DNA of 64,000 nucleotides from Colius striatus (Eukaryota > Chordata > Aves > Coliiformes > Coliidae): assembly GCF_028858725.1 (NCBI RefSeq), contig NC_084774.1:7972001-8036000 (forward strand), read 5' to 3'. The first letter of the stretch is position 1. Each line of letters starts with the position of its first letter. Made by a program: the position numbers and the translations under genes. Below are positions 1 through 10,148 of the stretch, piece after piece. The notes beneath the pieces are model-generated. The model saw only the letters and a program-made list of their open reading frames with translations, did not search any database and was not told the DNA's origin.

Positions 1-1084
1 AAACCTCCCAGAGGAATCTGTCCCTCTGGTTGAGCTGCTGCATGTCCACAGACCCCTGGAACCCTCTGAAAGCAGCCACCGGTGCAGGGCTTGGCCAAGG
101 AGACACATGGGCAGGGACACCCACAGGTCCCAGATCTGGCCGTTTTGCTGGGAGCCCCTGTGCCCCTTGGAGCCTGGCCTGTGCCCATCGTGCCATGCCA
201 TGTGGCAGCAGGGGCAGGGGCTGGGTATCTGCTGCCTGTGCAGGATGTGAGAGGCACCCCCAGCTGACCCCCCAGGGCAGCCCCAATGCTCTCCTGCTGC
301 TCAGCTGCACCAGGGCGAGGTCAGGGCTGGGACAAACCTGGGTCCTCTCTGAGGGCACAACAGGGTCCTGCCAGGCACCTGCTCCCAGGAAGATCTCTGG
401 GAATAAGAACGAGGCTGGTGCTGGTGGGGATGAATGAATTTGTGGAGTCTGAGCAGGACTCACATGCAGGTCCCCAGGGATGTGTTGGCTGCAGGAGCAC
501 AGCCCCTGTCCAGGACCCCATTGCCCCACAGCAGCCAAACGTCCCACAAAAGCTGTGGGAGACTCACCAGGAGACTGACACAGCACAAGCTCATCACAGA
601 CTGGGTTTACTGGGGGGTGAGGAAGACATGGAGACCCCTGTGCTCAGCATGGAGCTGAGGGTGAGGGGTTAGAGGTGGGGTTGGGAGGATGCTTATCCAG
701 CAGCTGATGGATGCCCCATAGCTGGCTGGCTGCTGGGAGGGCTGCACACACTGGGTCCTTGGGCTGAGTCCAGACAGCATCTAGGTAAATCCTGAGGAGA
801 GACAGGAGCAGCCATGTCCTATGTCCTTGCTTCTGAGCATGCCAGGGCACAGCTGATGGCTCTGCAATGGCGTCTTAGCAGGGAGAGGTCCCAAAACCCT
901 GGGCACCGCTTCCAGGGGAGCTGTCAGGGGGTCGCTGGTAACATCTGCCAGGTGCCAGGATGTGTGTGGAGATGGCAGAGCTGTGTGGGGATGCTGTGCC
1001 CTGGCTGTGGCTGTGCTCATCCCTGTGTTACAGCTGCCCACCATCCCGCTGGCTCCCCCTGCCCCCCGTGTCCCCCACGCTCAC

Positions 1085-1151
1085 CTGCAGACGCCAACCG
1101 GGCCCAGAGGCAGCACAGCCCCAGGAGCAGGAGCAGTGGCAGCAGCTGCAT
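1085..1151 (-). CDS. Signal-peptide exon of a secreted (probably WFDC-type) protein, partial
   Basis: The start codon at 1151-1149 (context ACACCATG) opens a 22-residue signal peptide: MQLL, a leucine run, then WARLASA. The frame stops at a GT donor (intron begins at 1084) in phase 1, the same phase as every other signal exon in this cluster. A TTTAAA box lies 50 bp upstream. No cysteine-rich exon on the minus strand is visible between 1084 and 1, so the domain exons should lie left of the window. The WFDC assignment is inferred from the neighbours, the phase and the promoter, not from a WAP domain. Confidence 0.6.
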
Positions 1152-1200
1152 GGTGTGGGCTGGGTAGTGTGGGGGCTGCCTGTCCAGGCACAGGCAGAGG

Positions 1201-1206
1201 TTTAAA
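1201..1206 (-). promoter_or_regulatory. TATA-like box (TTTAAA) of the 1151 signal exon
   Basis: TTTAAA lies 50-55 bp upstream of the start codon at 1151. The same spacing recurs at the start codons at 4671, 10097, 12949 and 15843. Confidence 0.55.
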
Positions 1207-2337
1207 TCCTCCTGGAGCTGGAGGTTGGTGCCAGTGACCTGGTGTGAGTCCCAGTGCCCAGTACACTCTGTCCCAGCATGAACCCTCCTGTCCTCTCCCT
1301 GCCCAGGCTGATGCTGCTGCACGAGCTGTGTCGGGTCACATAAAGGTGCTGTTGCTCTGCGCTGGGCTCTGTGTAGCCCTGGGAGAGCTGTGCTGTGCCA
1401 TGCCACAAGACAAGAGCAGCCAGTACAGCTTCCCAGCACAGTAGAGAGGTACAGGCCAGGCAGCAGTGAGGGGCCAGGACCCCGACATGGAGCTGGCCCT
1501 GCTGAGGCAGTGGAGGTGGCTCCCCTGGACAGCCTCTGTAAGCAGCCCATGGTGCCCTGGCAGCTCTCCGGCCATTGTTCTGCATCCAGGAACAATTGCT
1601 GACTCCTGAAGGACGTCCTGTGACCAGACACGGTCCACAGCCCCGTATTGCCACCAGGCCCTCAGCCCCACACCTCCCGCCCAGCCAGTGCCCACCCGGC
1701 CCCACGCCTTGTAGGTGAGGGGCCGCAGTACTGAGGGCAGGGAGCTGGAGGCTTTACCTGGGTGCCAGGACTGTGGGGATGCAGCACTGGATCCTGTGTC
1801 TTTGCCAGGGCTGAAGGAGGTGCCCAGGTCCCCATTGTGGTGCTGGAGCTGCCTCTCACCTCCTTCTCACTTCTACTGGTCCAGTGGGACTGGCCATCCG
1901 CCCCCTGCGGCCACCCGCTGCCGAGGCTCCAGGCACAGGCACAGATCTGCTCCAGCACCACCACTCAGAGAGACACAACCCGTCCTGGGGTCTGGCTGTG
2001 CTTCCCACCCAAGGCTCTGCCAGTGCCTGGAGCTTTACGGCAACCCCTGAGGCCTCAGCTCTCCCTGGGGCTCTGAACTCCAATGCCGTGCTGAGTGGGG
2101 GTATCTGTGAGTGTGTCACAGGCTGCAGTGGGGCAGAGACCAGCACAGGACCTGCTGCCTGTCCCCGGGGCTGCACGGTGCCAGCGATACGTGGGGCTGG
2201 TGTGATGTGTCGCAAGGATGGAGGAACCACAGCTGGTGGGGCTTTCCCCGCCGGCTGCCTTCCGGGAGCCCGCCCCTGGGAGAGGCAGGAGGGCTCTGGT
2301 GAGGGCTGTGGTGTGCGGGGCTGGGCCAGCTACAGGC

Positions 2338-2438
2338 ACGTGTGTGTGTGTGTGTATGTGCACATGCACCAGAGCTGCCCAGCTGCCCTCACGTGTGTGT
2401 GTGTGTGTGCATGTGCACCAGGGCTGCCCAGCTGTAGG

Positions 2439-2477
<39 letters not shown>

Positions 2478-2500
2478 CCCGTGCTGCGTGTGCACGTGCC
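2338..2500. repeat. Compound GT minisatellite, about 53-bp unit
   Basis: (GT)n runs alternate with a shared spacer containing GTGCAC-ATGCACC and CTGCCCAGCTG. Two spacer-bearing units start near 2338 and 2391. A longer (GT)n run follows at about 2444-2474. Confidence 0.85.
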
Positions 2501-2883
2501 ATCCCAGCCACACGTGCCCCTTCGCGCCTGCCCGCAGCCCAGGCCAGTGGGGTGACATCTCTCACCTGCCAGCAGCCGGCTCTATGGGGACCTTCTCCCT
2601 TCAATGTGTCCCTGTGTGAGGGATGGAGGTGATGCACATGCAGGATGACCCATCCTGGGATCATCACGGAGCTGTGAGGAGCACTGGGCATTGTGGGATC
2701 CACTGTGCTGAGCTGTCCTTGCTCCCCTCAGGGGCTGTCCCTGTCTCTGTCTCTCTCTGTCCCTGTCCCTGGGTGGGCAGCAGGGACAGTGCCTGCCTTG
2801 TCAGCCCCGGGGAGTCTTGGTCCTGACGGGCTGGTGGGCTCCGTTGGGGGGATCCGCTCTGCCCCTTGTGTTGCGCCGCACCT

Positions 2884-2911
2884 GCCGTGCCGTGCCGTGC
2901 CGTGCCGTGCA
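2884..2911. repeat. CCGTG pentanucleotide microsatellite
   Basis: Five consecutive copies of the 5-bp unit GCCGT/CCGTG are seen. Confidence 0.85.
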
Positions 2912-3680
2912 TCCTGCTCTGCACAGGAGCACCATCGCGGTGCCACAGCCGCGTCCCGCCGAGCGCCCGCCCTGGGAGGTGCCGCATTCCTGCGCGCTCG
3001 CTGGGCCGGGCTGTCCCGGTCCCTGCCCATTGCTCACACCGCGTCCCGGGCTGCTGAGGTTCACGGCAGCAGGGCCGGGCACGGGACACGGCTGTGTGTA
3101 ACCCCAATGCCTGAACCCTCCTGTCTCCCCGCAGTGCCTTGAACGACGACTCCCCTGGAAGTAGTTCCGATGGTCCCTGCGGCGTCCCCCCGCCCCCTCC
3201 TCCCGGCGTGATCGGGTGTGCACGGGCTGCTCTGGAATGTCAGTGATTTGGGATACCCCGGGGGGATGAGATACCGCGGAGCGATAGTGGGGAAAAAAGT
3301 AGCTCCAGTGCGTTTTGGCACCTGCGGGGTGCAGGGCTGGGAGTCCCTGTGCTACTGAGAATGTCCCGGATAGCTAAAGGATGCTGAGGGGAGCTGCTGA
3401 GCTGCAGCCCCAGGATCACCGCAGTGCCCATGCAGGGGTCCGCTTCCCACCGCCCGCCCTGACCTTGTGCCCCCCATTGCCACCAGCCTGTCCCTCCGGC
3501 AAAGCTCCTCTCAGGCTTTGCAACACGGCCATGTCCACGCTGATACTATCAGGGTCCCGTCCTGGGCTGCTGGAGGAGAGGCTGTGAAAAGCTGTGGTGG
3601 GGCTGGTTGAGAGCCCTGCCAAACCCCACCCCGGGCCTCTCCCCACAGGGCTTTCCTCACCCTCCGCTTCCCCCTTGGGA

Positions 3681-3720
3681 CAGTAATTACAGCAGTAATT
3701 AGGAAGACAATTATTCCTGC
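3681..3720. promoter_or_regulatory. Candidate regulatory islet with paired homeodomain-type sites
   Basis: CAGTAATTA occurs twice (3681-3689 and 3693-3701), followed by ACAATTATT. The surrounding sequence is GC-rich. TAATTA is the core of many homeodomain sites; function is inferred only. Confidence 0.3.
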
Positions 3721-4617
3721 TGAATGGGAACAGCTTAATCTGTTTCTCCCTCCTTTTGGCAGGTTTCACCCCACGCCCCGCCCACGGGTGTCAGCGGGAT
3801 GCCGGGGACCCGCCTGCTGCCCAGCCCTGAGCCCGGACCCCCGGCTGGCAGCCCAGCCCCAGGAGATGCCCCTCACACCGGCACGATGCAGACCCCAACC
3901 CGCTGCCAAGGGGACGGGGCACAGCTCTGCACGGGGGAGCTGGAGAAGGCCCCAGAATGGAAGAGGAGAGTGAGGTGGGTGGCAAAAGGATGGTGGTGCC
4001 TGTGGGGTGGGAATGGGGCAGGAGCATCACTGACCCACAGACCCTCCGTTCTGCAGCACTGACGGCTGGCAGTCGAGGTGGTACCCAGGAGCTCAGCCTC
4101 ATATGTGGGTCTGTCCCACCCACAACGGCGTCTGTCAAACCAGAGAGGAGAGAGGCACGTCCCCCACACGACTCCTGCACAGCCCTTCCCCAGGGGCCAA
4201 TTCTGCGGGGAGAGCAGCACCGTGTCCCACTGTTCCCCAGACCCTTCCACAGCTGACGGCTGTGGCAGAGCTGGAGCCTTTCTGTGCCCTGGCACGGCAT
4301 TGCCGCACTCGTTGGTAGCGGAGAGGCCAGCGCTGACGTCCCCCAGCCCAGCCCATGCCTGTCGGTGTCTCATCTGCAGGGGGCTGCGGTGGGGCACCGG
4401 CAATGCCCTCACACGGGCTGGTTGTGCTGCTGCCGCCCGGCCGGGCTCCCGCGGGCTGCCCCGGCTCAGCCGCCCCGTCCTACCGGTCCCCCCGGCTCGA
4501 GGGCTGCGGCCGGGATGCCGCTGGGGAGGCCGAGCCCTGCCTGGGTGCGGCTCGTTGCCTGCATGGCAGGAATTAGCCCAGCTCGGCAGCCCCGCTCCCT
4601 CCGCCCCGCTGACGCAC

Positions 4618-4624
4618 CTTAAAT
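4618..4624 (+). promoter_or_regulatory. TATA-like box (CTTAAAT) of the WAP-Kunitz gene
   Basis: CTTAAAT lies 47-53 bp upstream of the start codon at 4671. The identical string occurs on the minus strand at 10147-10141, in front of the five-WAP gene. Confidence 0.55.
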
Positions 4625-4670
4625 CCCAGCCCACCGCACCCAGGGCCCAGACCTGGCTGCCCAGGGCACC

Positions 4671-5719
4671 ATGGAGCTGCCGCTCGGCTGCCTCCTCCTC
4701 CTCTTCCTCGCAGCCCTGCTTCCCCTCGCTGCACGCTCCGGCCCAGACCCGCGCCCAGCTGGAAGAGAGGAGCCTGGGACGGGTGAGTGTGCCCGGGGCA
4801 TGTCCCAGGGACAGGGATGCTGCTGCCTCCCGCTGCTCCGCGTGGTCCCGGCTGTGGGGCTGCAGGCAATGGGGGTCTGGCCCTGGGGCTCTGGGGGTGC
4901 TGCTCAGCCCCCAGCCCTGCAGCCTTCACCAGCATCCCGGCCCTTGTGCCCCGCAGTGAAGCCCGGGTACTGCTACCACATCGCAGAGGTGGAGGATCTG
5001 CTGAGCAAGGACTGTGGTGCGTGCCTCAGGGACACCTCCTGCTCCCGCTGCACCAGTGACGCCGGCTGCCCCGGTGCCACCAAGTGCTGCCCCAGCAAGT
5101 GCGGCTACACGTGCCAGGAGCCAGTGCTGGGTGAGGGCTCAGGAGGGGGACGGGGTGGGCGACAGGAGGAGTGAGCCAAGTAAATTGGGGTTCCTTGGGG
5201 AGTCCCTGAGCTCTTGCCAGGTTGCAAGCCCAGGGGGGAGGGCACATGCTGTGCAGTGGGGGAGCACCTGCGCTGCTGCTGCTGCGTGGGGCTGCGGGAC
5301 AGGCGGGCTTGGAGCTGGCTGCCAGCAGGAAGATGAGGGGGAACCAGAGCTGTGCAAGCTTCTCCAAGGGCCATGGGCACACTGAGCCTGGCAGTGTCTC
5401 TATCTCGTCCCTGGCTCAGCCTGTTCCCTTGGGCCACACAGACTTCTGCTACCTGCCCTCCGTCTGTGGGACCTGCAAGGCTCTCTTCCGCCGCTTCTTC
5501 TTCAACGCCTCCAGCCAGCAGTGTGAGGAGTTCATCTACGGTGGCTGCGGTGGCAACAGGAACAACTTTGAGACCAAGGGCGAGTGCTCCAAGGCCTGCT
5601 CCCACCTCGGTAACTAGCCGTGTGCCACACGCTCTGTGCCACGTGCCATGGCTGCAGCTGCTCCTGCCCTGGCCTGGCCCCGCTCCTGATGCCGTGTCTC
5701 AGTTGCAGGTGCCCGGTAG
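4671..5719 (+). CDS. Eppin-like secreted WAP-Kunitz protease inhibitor
   Basis: Exons are 4671-4782, 4957-5130, 5442-5609 and 5709-5719 (154 aa); all junctions are GT-AG in phase 1. The start has a perfect Kozak context (CACCATGG). Exon 1 encodes a signal peptide ([20 protein letters not shown]). Exon 2 is a WAP domain (residues about 38-95) ending in the typical KCC-x3-C-x3-C. Exon 3 is a Kunitz domain (96-151) with P1 lysine (TC-K-A, K108), predicting inhibition of trypsin-like serine proteases, and an NAS sequon. Oddities: the WAP domain has 10 Cys instead of 8, and the Kunitz domain has a seventh Cys four residues before P1. Two ends are possible: splicing at 5609 to a micro-exon giving GAR-stop, as in the paralogue at 18031, or read-through to TAG at 5615-5617. 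The WAP-Kunitz order matches EPPIN, but one-to-one orthology is not shown. Confidence 0.85.
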
Positions 5720-5987
5720 CGCTGGCCTGAGGAGCACAGCGGCCTCAGCTCAGGGGAAGCTGCTGCTGACAGCCACGTCCCCGTCCCTGCTGAGAGCCCT
5801 GTTCCTTGCAGGGCTGGTGGCAACAAGCAGCGCTGCCCGGAGTAGCTATGCCAGGGGCTGTGGCTCACCAGGGGAAGTTTGGCAGCCCAAGGGCAGAGAC
5901 GTGTGCCTGCAGCAGCACAGCTGCCCCATCCTATGCCGTGGTGCCTGGCTGGAGGAGCCTGACCCTCCCCTGGGGCTGTGGCACTTC

Positions 5988-5993
5988 AATACA
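5988..5993 (+). terminator. Variant poly(A) signal AATACA
   Basis: AATACA, a known variant hexamer, lies about 270 bp after the stop of the WAP-Kunitz gene. No AATAAA is nearer downstream on this strand. Confidence 0.4.
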
Positions 5994-6481
5994 AGGACAG
6001 GTCCTTGGATGAGCAACGTCTGGGTCTTGTCCTTCCTGCTGGTGCGGGCAGGAGCGGGCAGTGCCCATCCCTCCTGTGTGAGACCAGTGATGGGGCAGCA
6101 ACACACGGCCCCAGGGCTCATCCCGGCCGTCACCCTGCAGCCCCGGCTGCCCCTGCACGGCCTCCAGCCCTGGCTCCGGCCTCAAGCTGCAGCGGTCTAA
6201 CAGAGGAGGAACAGCCCCCATCTTGATGGTTACTTGGGGTGGTGCCTGTCCCACAGCCTGTCCCAGACCCATGGCTGTGTCTGCACCACTTTGCTGGCCC
6301 CATGGCACCAACCCCATCATGGGCTGAGTCCCCTGCTCCCGTCCTGGTGGGACCATCCTCTCCTGGCAAGTCCTGAGGGACTTGCTGGGGCTGCTGCAGG
6401 AGCACGGGGGTCAGGTAGGGCCACAGCCCAGCACTGCTGAGAATTAGGAGTGGTTGAAGCCGGCCACAGCCACACACGTGG

Positions 6482-6487
6482 TTTATT
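6482..6487 (-). terminator. Poly(A) signal AATAAA for the two-WAP exon
   Basis: TTTATT on the plus strand reads AATAAA on the minus strand, about 320 bp past the stop of the exon at 6806-7119. Confidence 0.65.
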
Positions 6488-6805
6488 ACTGGAGGTGGTG
6501 GGGAGGGGACAGGGCTGGTGACTACCCCGTGTCCCCCAACAAAGATGTCTTCCTGTTGTGGAGGAGCTGCTCTACTGTCACACAGCATCTGAAAGGAAGG
6601 ACATGCTTTTAGGGAGCCCTGAGGCTGCAGGACTGATGCACCAGTGGCCAAGGTTCCAGCTGAGCATGGACAGCTCTAGTGAGAGCTTCATCCCGCTCTG
6701 CGTCCCTTCAGGTCCCCCCACCCCGAAAGCTCGTCTCTGCTGGGAGTGATGGGGCAGCAACAGACGCTGTCTGTGCGCAGGGAGTACACTGAGGGCTGTA
6801 GGTTG

Positions 6806-7119
6806 TCATCCCAGCTCCAGCCCTGGTGCCATCCCCTGTTTGGTGTCCCTGAGCCTCTTATCCCCAGGCACACGTGTGCAGACGTGGCTGCAGCCATTGC
6901 TGCAGCACTTGTGGCCCCAGGGACATTCCTCATGGAGGCTGCACAGGTCCAGGCACATCCCACGGCCCTGGGCACGCTCGTCCTCACCTCTGGGGGTGTC
7001 GGCGCAGACACGGCCGCAGCCGGTGCGGGTGCAGGTCTGTCCCCAAGGACACTGCGAGTTGGCCTCACACTGCTCCCGGCACTGCTCGGCGCTGTGCTGC
7101 AGTGCCGCCGTGGCACGCT
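6806..7119 (-). CDS. Terminal exon encoding two short WAP domains
   Basis: A CAG acceptor ends at 7120 and the open frame (entered in phase 1) runs to TGA at 6808-6806. It encodes two short WAP repeats. The first has the core [13 protein letters not shown] then GCGRVC; the second has [11 protein letters not shown], then [11 protein letters not shown]. Both lack Cys1. The first also lacks Cys6, the partner of Cys1, leaving a consistent six-Cys domain. A GTGAGG donor-like site at 6987 sits between the repeats, but no acceptor at workable distance was found, so one exon is preferred. No signal exon lies between this exon and the poly(A) signal at 7984. It is therefore either an alternative 3' end of the five-WAP gene upstream or an unattached remnant. 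Confidence 0.55.
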
Positions 7120-7983
7120 CTGCGGGCGGGATGGGAGCGTCACGGCGCAGCTCAGAGCTGAGGCCCTGCCTGCTCATTACTTACACTGAGAGCAGGGGAG
7201 GCACGGAAAGGATGGGGGCAGATGGTGTCCCTGGAGTTGGGAGGGTGGGGGTCCCCGCGGGCACGGCCGCCCCGGCAGCTCCCAGCATGGGGCTGCAGCA
7301 CGGTCAGGGCACAGAGTCCTCATGGGGAGGAGGCCAGGACGCCCCCATGGGGTCAGTGCTGAGAGGATCCCATCCCCACTGGGCTCAGCTGGGTGAGGGG
7401 ACCTGCGCCCCAGTGCCAGGCCCTGGCACAGCAGTGGGAGCCACCAGAGGGGCTCTGCTGCCTCAGTCCTGCCCTTCAGCTCAGCTCCTCATGTGAGACT
7501 GCCTGGGATCCAGCACGAGGAGGCAGGGGAAGTGTCTTGGGCCAGCTCAGTGTCCCAGCGTGGTGATGGGCTGAGCTGGGACTGGGGAGCCGTGTCTGGC
7601 CGTGGCTCCTGGAACACGGGTACTGCTCCCTGCCCCCTTCCCTGTCTGGGTGCTTCTTCTGCCCTGACCCATGACTGCTTTTCCATCCAAGTATTCATAT
7701 TTTGTGATGCAAATGAGCCCTTCCTCCGTGCAAGGAATCCGAGGGAACTGGTTCCTGCACTCCAGTCTGTGGCTGCTGAGGGGCCATCGGTGTGCCCCCC
7801 CCCGACTCTGCAGGAGAGTCACCACGGGGCAATGGTGGCTGCAGGGTACCTGCATGAAAACAAGAACCTCACCCTGCCCCACGGCAGCAGCTGCCTGCAG
7901 CTCCCTGCCCTGCAGCCCAGGGCTGCCTGCACCCAGCAGAGCACAGGGATGGTGACCCACAGCAGAACGTGGCCATGTGACCA
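7120..7983. other. Gap between the two-WAP exon and the five-WAP gene 3' end
   Basis: No convincing signal-peptide or domain exon is seen on either strand. If the two WAP repeats are spliced to the upstream gene, this stretch is intronic. Confidence 0.45.
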
Positions 7984-7989
7984 TTTATT
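7984..7989 (-). terminator. Poly(A) signal AATAAA of the five-WAP gene
   Basis: Minus-strand AATAAA, about 320 bp beyond the stop codon at 8310-8308. Confidence 0.7.
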
Positions 7990-8307
7990 TTGTTTCAGTG
8001 CTGTGAAGCAGCTGGATCTGAGGAGGATGCCAGAGGCTGTGGCCTGGCATGGGACAGTGAGGGCTCACACAGCCCTCAGCAGCAGGGCTGGAGGGGCTGG
8101 GGGTGCTGGGGACCTGTCCAGGACCCATCACAGCAATGGCAGCTCCATCTCGCTGGCAGTGCAGAAGGTCTGGTGCAGGGATGGGTGTGGGGGTGGCAGA
8201 TGCTGCTGGCAGCAGCACCTCTTTGCTCACCCACAGGAGTGCAAAGGCAGTGGGATGGGAAATGGCCTTGAAACAGCAGCTCCTGCTGCAGCCCTTCCCA
8301 GCCAGGG

Positions 8308-10097
8308 CTAGGCTGTGCCTGGAAAGGCAGATGGAGTAGTTAGTGCAGGAGGGGTGCTGCTGCTCCGAGGGCTGGGGGCCCTGGAGTGCTGCTCAGTCCC
8401 TTCCAGGCTGGACCTGCGGCATGGCAAGGCTCATGTGGTGCCCTGGATGGTGGGATCCCAGAGGCATCAGGCTGGGGGGGGCTTACCCCGCAGCGGGCGG
8501 ACACACACTCGGTTGCAGCCCTGCAAGCAGCACTTCTGACCAGGGGGACAATCCTTGTCCTGCAGGCACAGGAGGAGGCACCTGGCTGCTCGATCGCTAT
8601 TAGCTGCATGGGGACAGAGCCCGGGCCGTGCTGGCATGTGTGGAGAGAGGGAGGGGTGAGGGGCTCACCTGCTACGGGCAGGGCATTCCCCTGGGGTCGG
8701 GGAGCTGCCCTGCCTGCAGTGAGGCAGCCCCTCACCCAGCTCCTGCCCCATGGGGACAGCAGCTGAGTCCCCATGTTCCCATATACCCCCCAGGAGGGTC
8801 ACAGAGAGGGGCAGCACCCTGATGCTGGGCCTGGCCAGGGGGACTCAGTCTGGGGCAAGGCAGAGAGGGGATGTGAGGGGGTCTCAGCACCAGTGGCTTT
8901 ACCCTCGGTGGGTGGTTTGCAGACGTGGCCACAGCCTGTGGTGCAGCACTTGGTGGCCCCAGGGCAGTCACTGTCGGTGTCACACAGCTCCAGGCAGGGT
9001 CCCAGGGAGCCCCGCAGCACCACGGGGCACGCGCCCGGCTTGGCTGCGGGGTGCTGGCTCCCTGGGGACGACAGGCACCGCGGCTGCACCTGGATCTTGC
9101 TTCCCTCAGCTTTCCCCGGCCGCACACTCGGGCGGGCACGGCGGGGGCTGCCACGGGCAGTGCTGGGGGCACACACACGCTCGGGAGATGCGGGTCCAGC
9201 GAGCCCTGGCCCCGGCACAAGGGTCGGCGGGGCCGTACCTGTGTCCGGGGCGGTGCAGGACAGCCCGCAACCAGAGAAGCAGCACTTGCGGTCCCCGGGG
9301 CAGTCGCGGTCGTCGGCGCAGCGGCTGGGGCAGGCAGCAGCGCTCCTCAGGACACGCTTCCGCGGGCAGAGGCCGGGTTTGGCTGGAGGGGACGGGAGGC
9401 TCGGGGCTCGGCCTGGCTCCGCGGCTCCCCTAGAGCGATGCGGGGCTGCGGACCCGCGGAGCTGTCCCGCGGCATCCCCATCCCAGCTCCGGAGCGGCCC
9501 GGCCGCCTTACCCGGCTCGGCGAGCACGCAGCGGGCGCAGCAGCCGCGGGTGCAGCACTTGTGGCCGGGGTCGCAGGCGCTGTCGTTGCGGCAGCTCGCC
9601 TCGCAGCTCGCCCCGATGGCGCTGCCGGCGCGGGGGCAGTAGCCCGGGTTCTCTGCAGAGGGAGATGGTCCGTGCGGCCGTGTGCCCAGGGAGGGGGCTC
9701 GCCCCGGGGGCTCCCGACGCCGTCCCCCGCCCGCATCCCACCCGTCGCCCAGCGCCCGCGCTGGCGTCTCTCGGGAGCGGCCGGCGGTACCTGCGGCGGG
9801 GAGGAGGCAGATCCTGCCCTGTCCGCTCTGGCAGCACTTCTCTGCGCCGGGGCAGCGCTGGTCCGAGAGGCAGAACAGCCTGTGCGGCCGCGGGGCCCCG
9901 CTCCCCGCCGGGCACTCGCCCGCTTTGCCGGGGGCGGGCAGGAGGACTGGAAGCCGGCGTCCCCGCGGGGCCCGGGGGCCGGACGGGGTGCCCACCGGGG
10001 CAGAGCCTTGGTGCCCGGCGCGGGGCTGAGCCGGGGCGGGCGGCAGCAACACGAGCAGCAGCAGGAGCAGCGGGAGGAGGATGCGCTCGCCCGGCAT
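8308..10097 (-). CDS. Secreted five-WAP-domain protein (WFDC3-like architecture)
   Basis: Exons in transcription order are 10097-9791, 9652-9512, 9382-9239, 9043-8903, 8603-8487 and 8318-8308, giving 286 aa. All introns are GT-AG and phase 1. Exon 1 encodes a signal peptide (MPGERI, leucine-rich core, PAPAQ), a basic Pro/Gly linker and WAP1 (about 62-102). WAP2 to WAP5 occupy about 103-149, 150-197, 198-244 and 245-283. The last exon adds GTA and a stop. WAP3 and WAP4 have the full eight Cys. WAP1 lacks Cys2 and Cys7, which pair with each other. WAP2 has one extra Cys. WAP5 is short and lacks Cys1. Introns 1-3 (138, 129 and 195 bp) are all multiples of three and stop-free in frame. The role is probably extracellular antiprotease or antimicrobial. 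Human WFDC3 is also multi-WAP, but orthology is not established. Confidence 0.85.
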
Positions 10098-10140
10098 CCT
10101 GCTGCTGTCGGGGGGCCGTGCTGCTCGGCCCGCTGCCCGC

Positions 10141-10147
10141 GATTTAA
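10141..10147 (-). promoter_or_regulatory. TATA-like box (CTTAAAT) of the five-WAP gene
   Basis: Minus-strand CTTAAAT (10147-10141), 44-50 bp upstream of the start codon at 10097. Confidence 0.55.
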
Positions 10148-10148
10148 G

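Larger units (their letters stand above)
1207..4617. other. Intergenic block without a recognised gene
   Basis: No signal-peptide exon or cysteine-rich exon was found on either strand. The block holds a GT-rich compound minisatellite (2338-2500), a CCGTG pentanucleotide repeat (2884-2911) within a CpG-rich stretch (about 2870-3060), and an AT-rich islet with paired TAATTA motifs (3681-3720). It is bounded by divergent promoters: the minus-strand gene at 1151 and the plus-strand gene at 4671. Confidence 0.5.

Noticed and set aside
1-1084. WAP exon for the partial gene at 1151
   Set aside because: No minus-strand KCC/GCG-type cysteine cluster or phase-1 acceptor with a domain was found in this interval.
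6987-7007. Intron between the two WAP repeats of the 7119 exon
   Set aside because: A donor-like GTGAGG is present, but the nearest acceptor before the second repeat is only about 20 bp away, too short for an intron.
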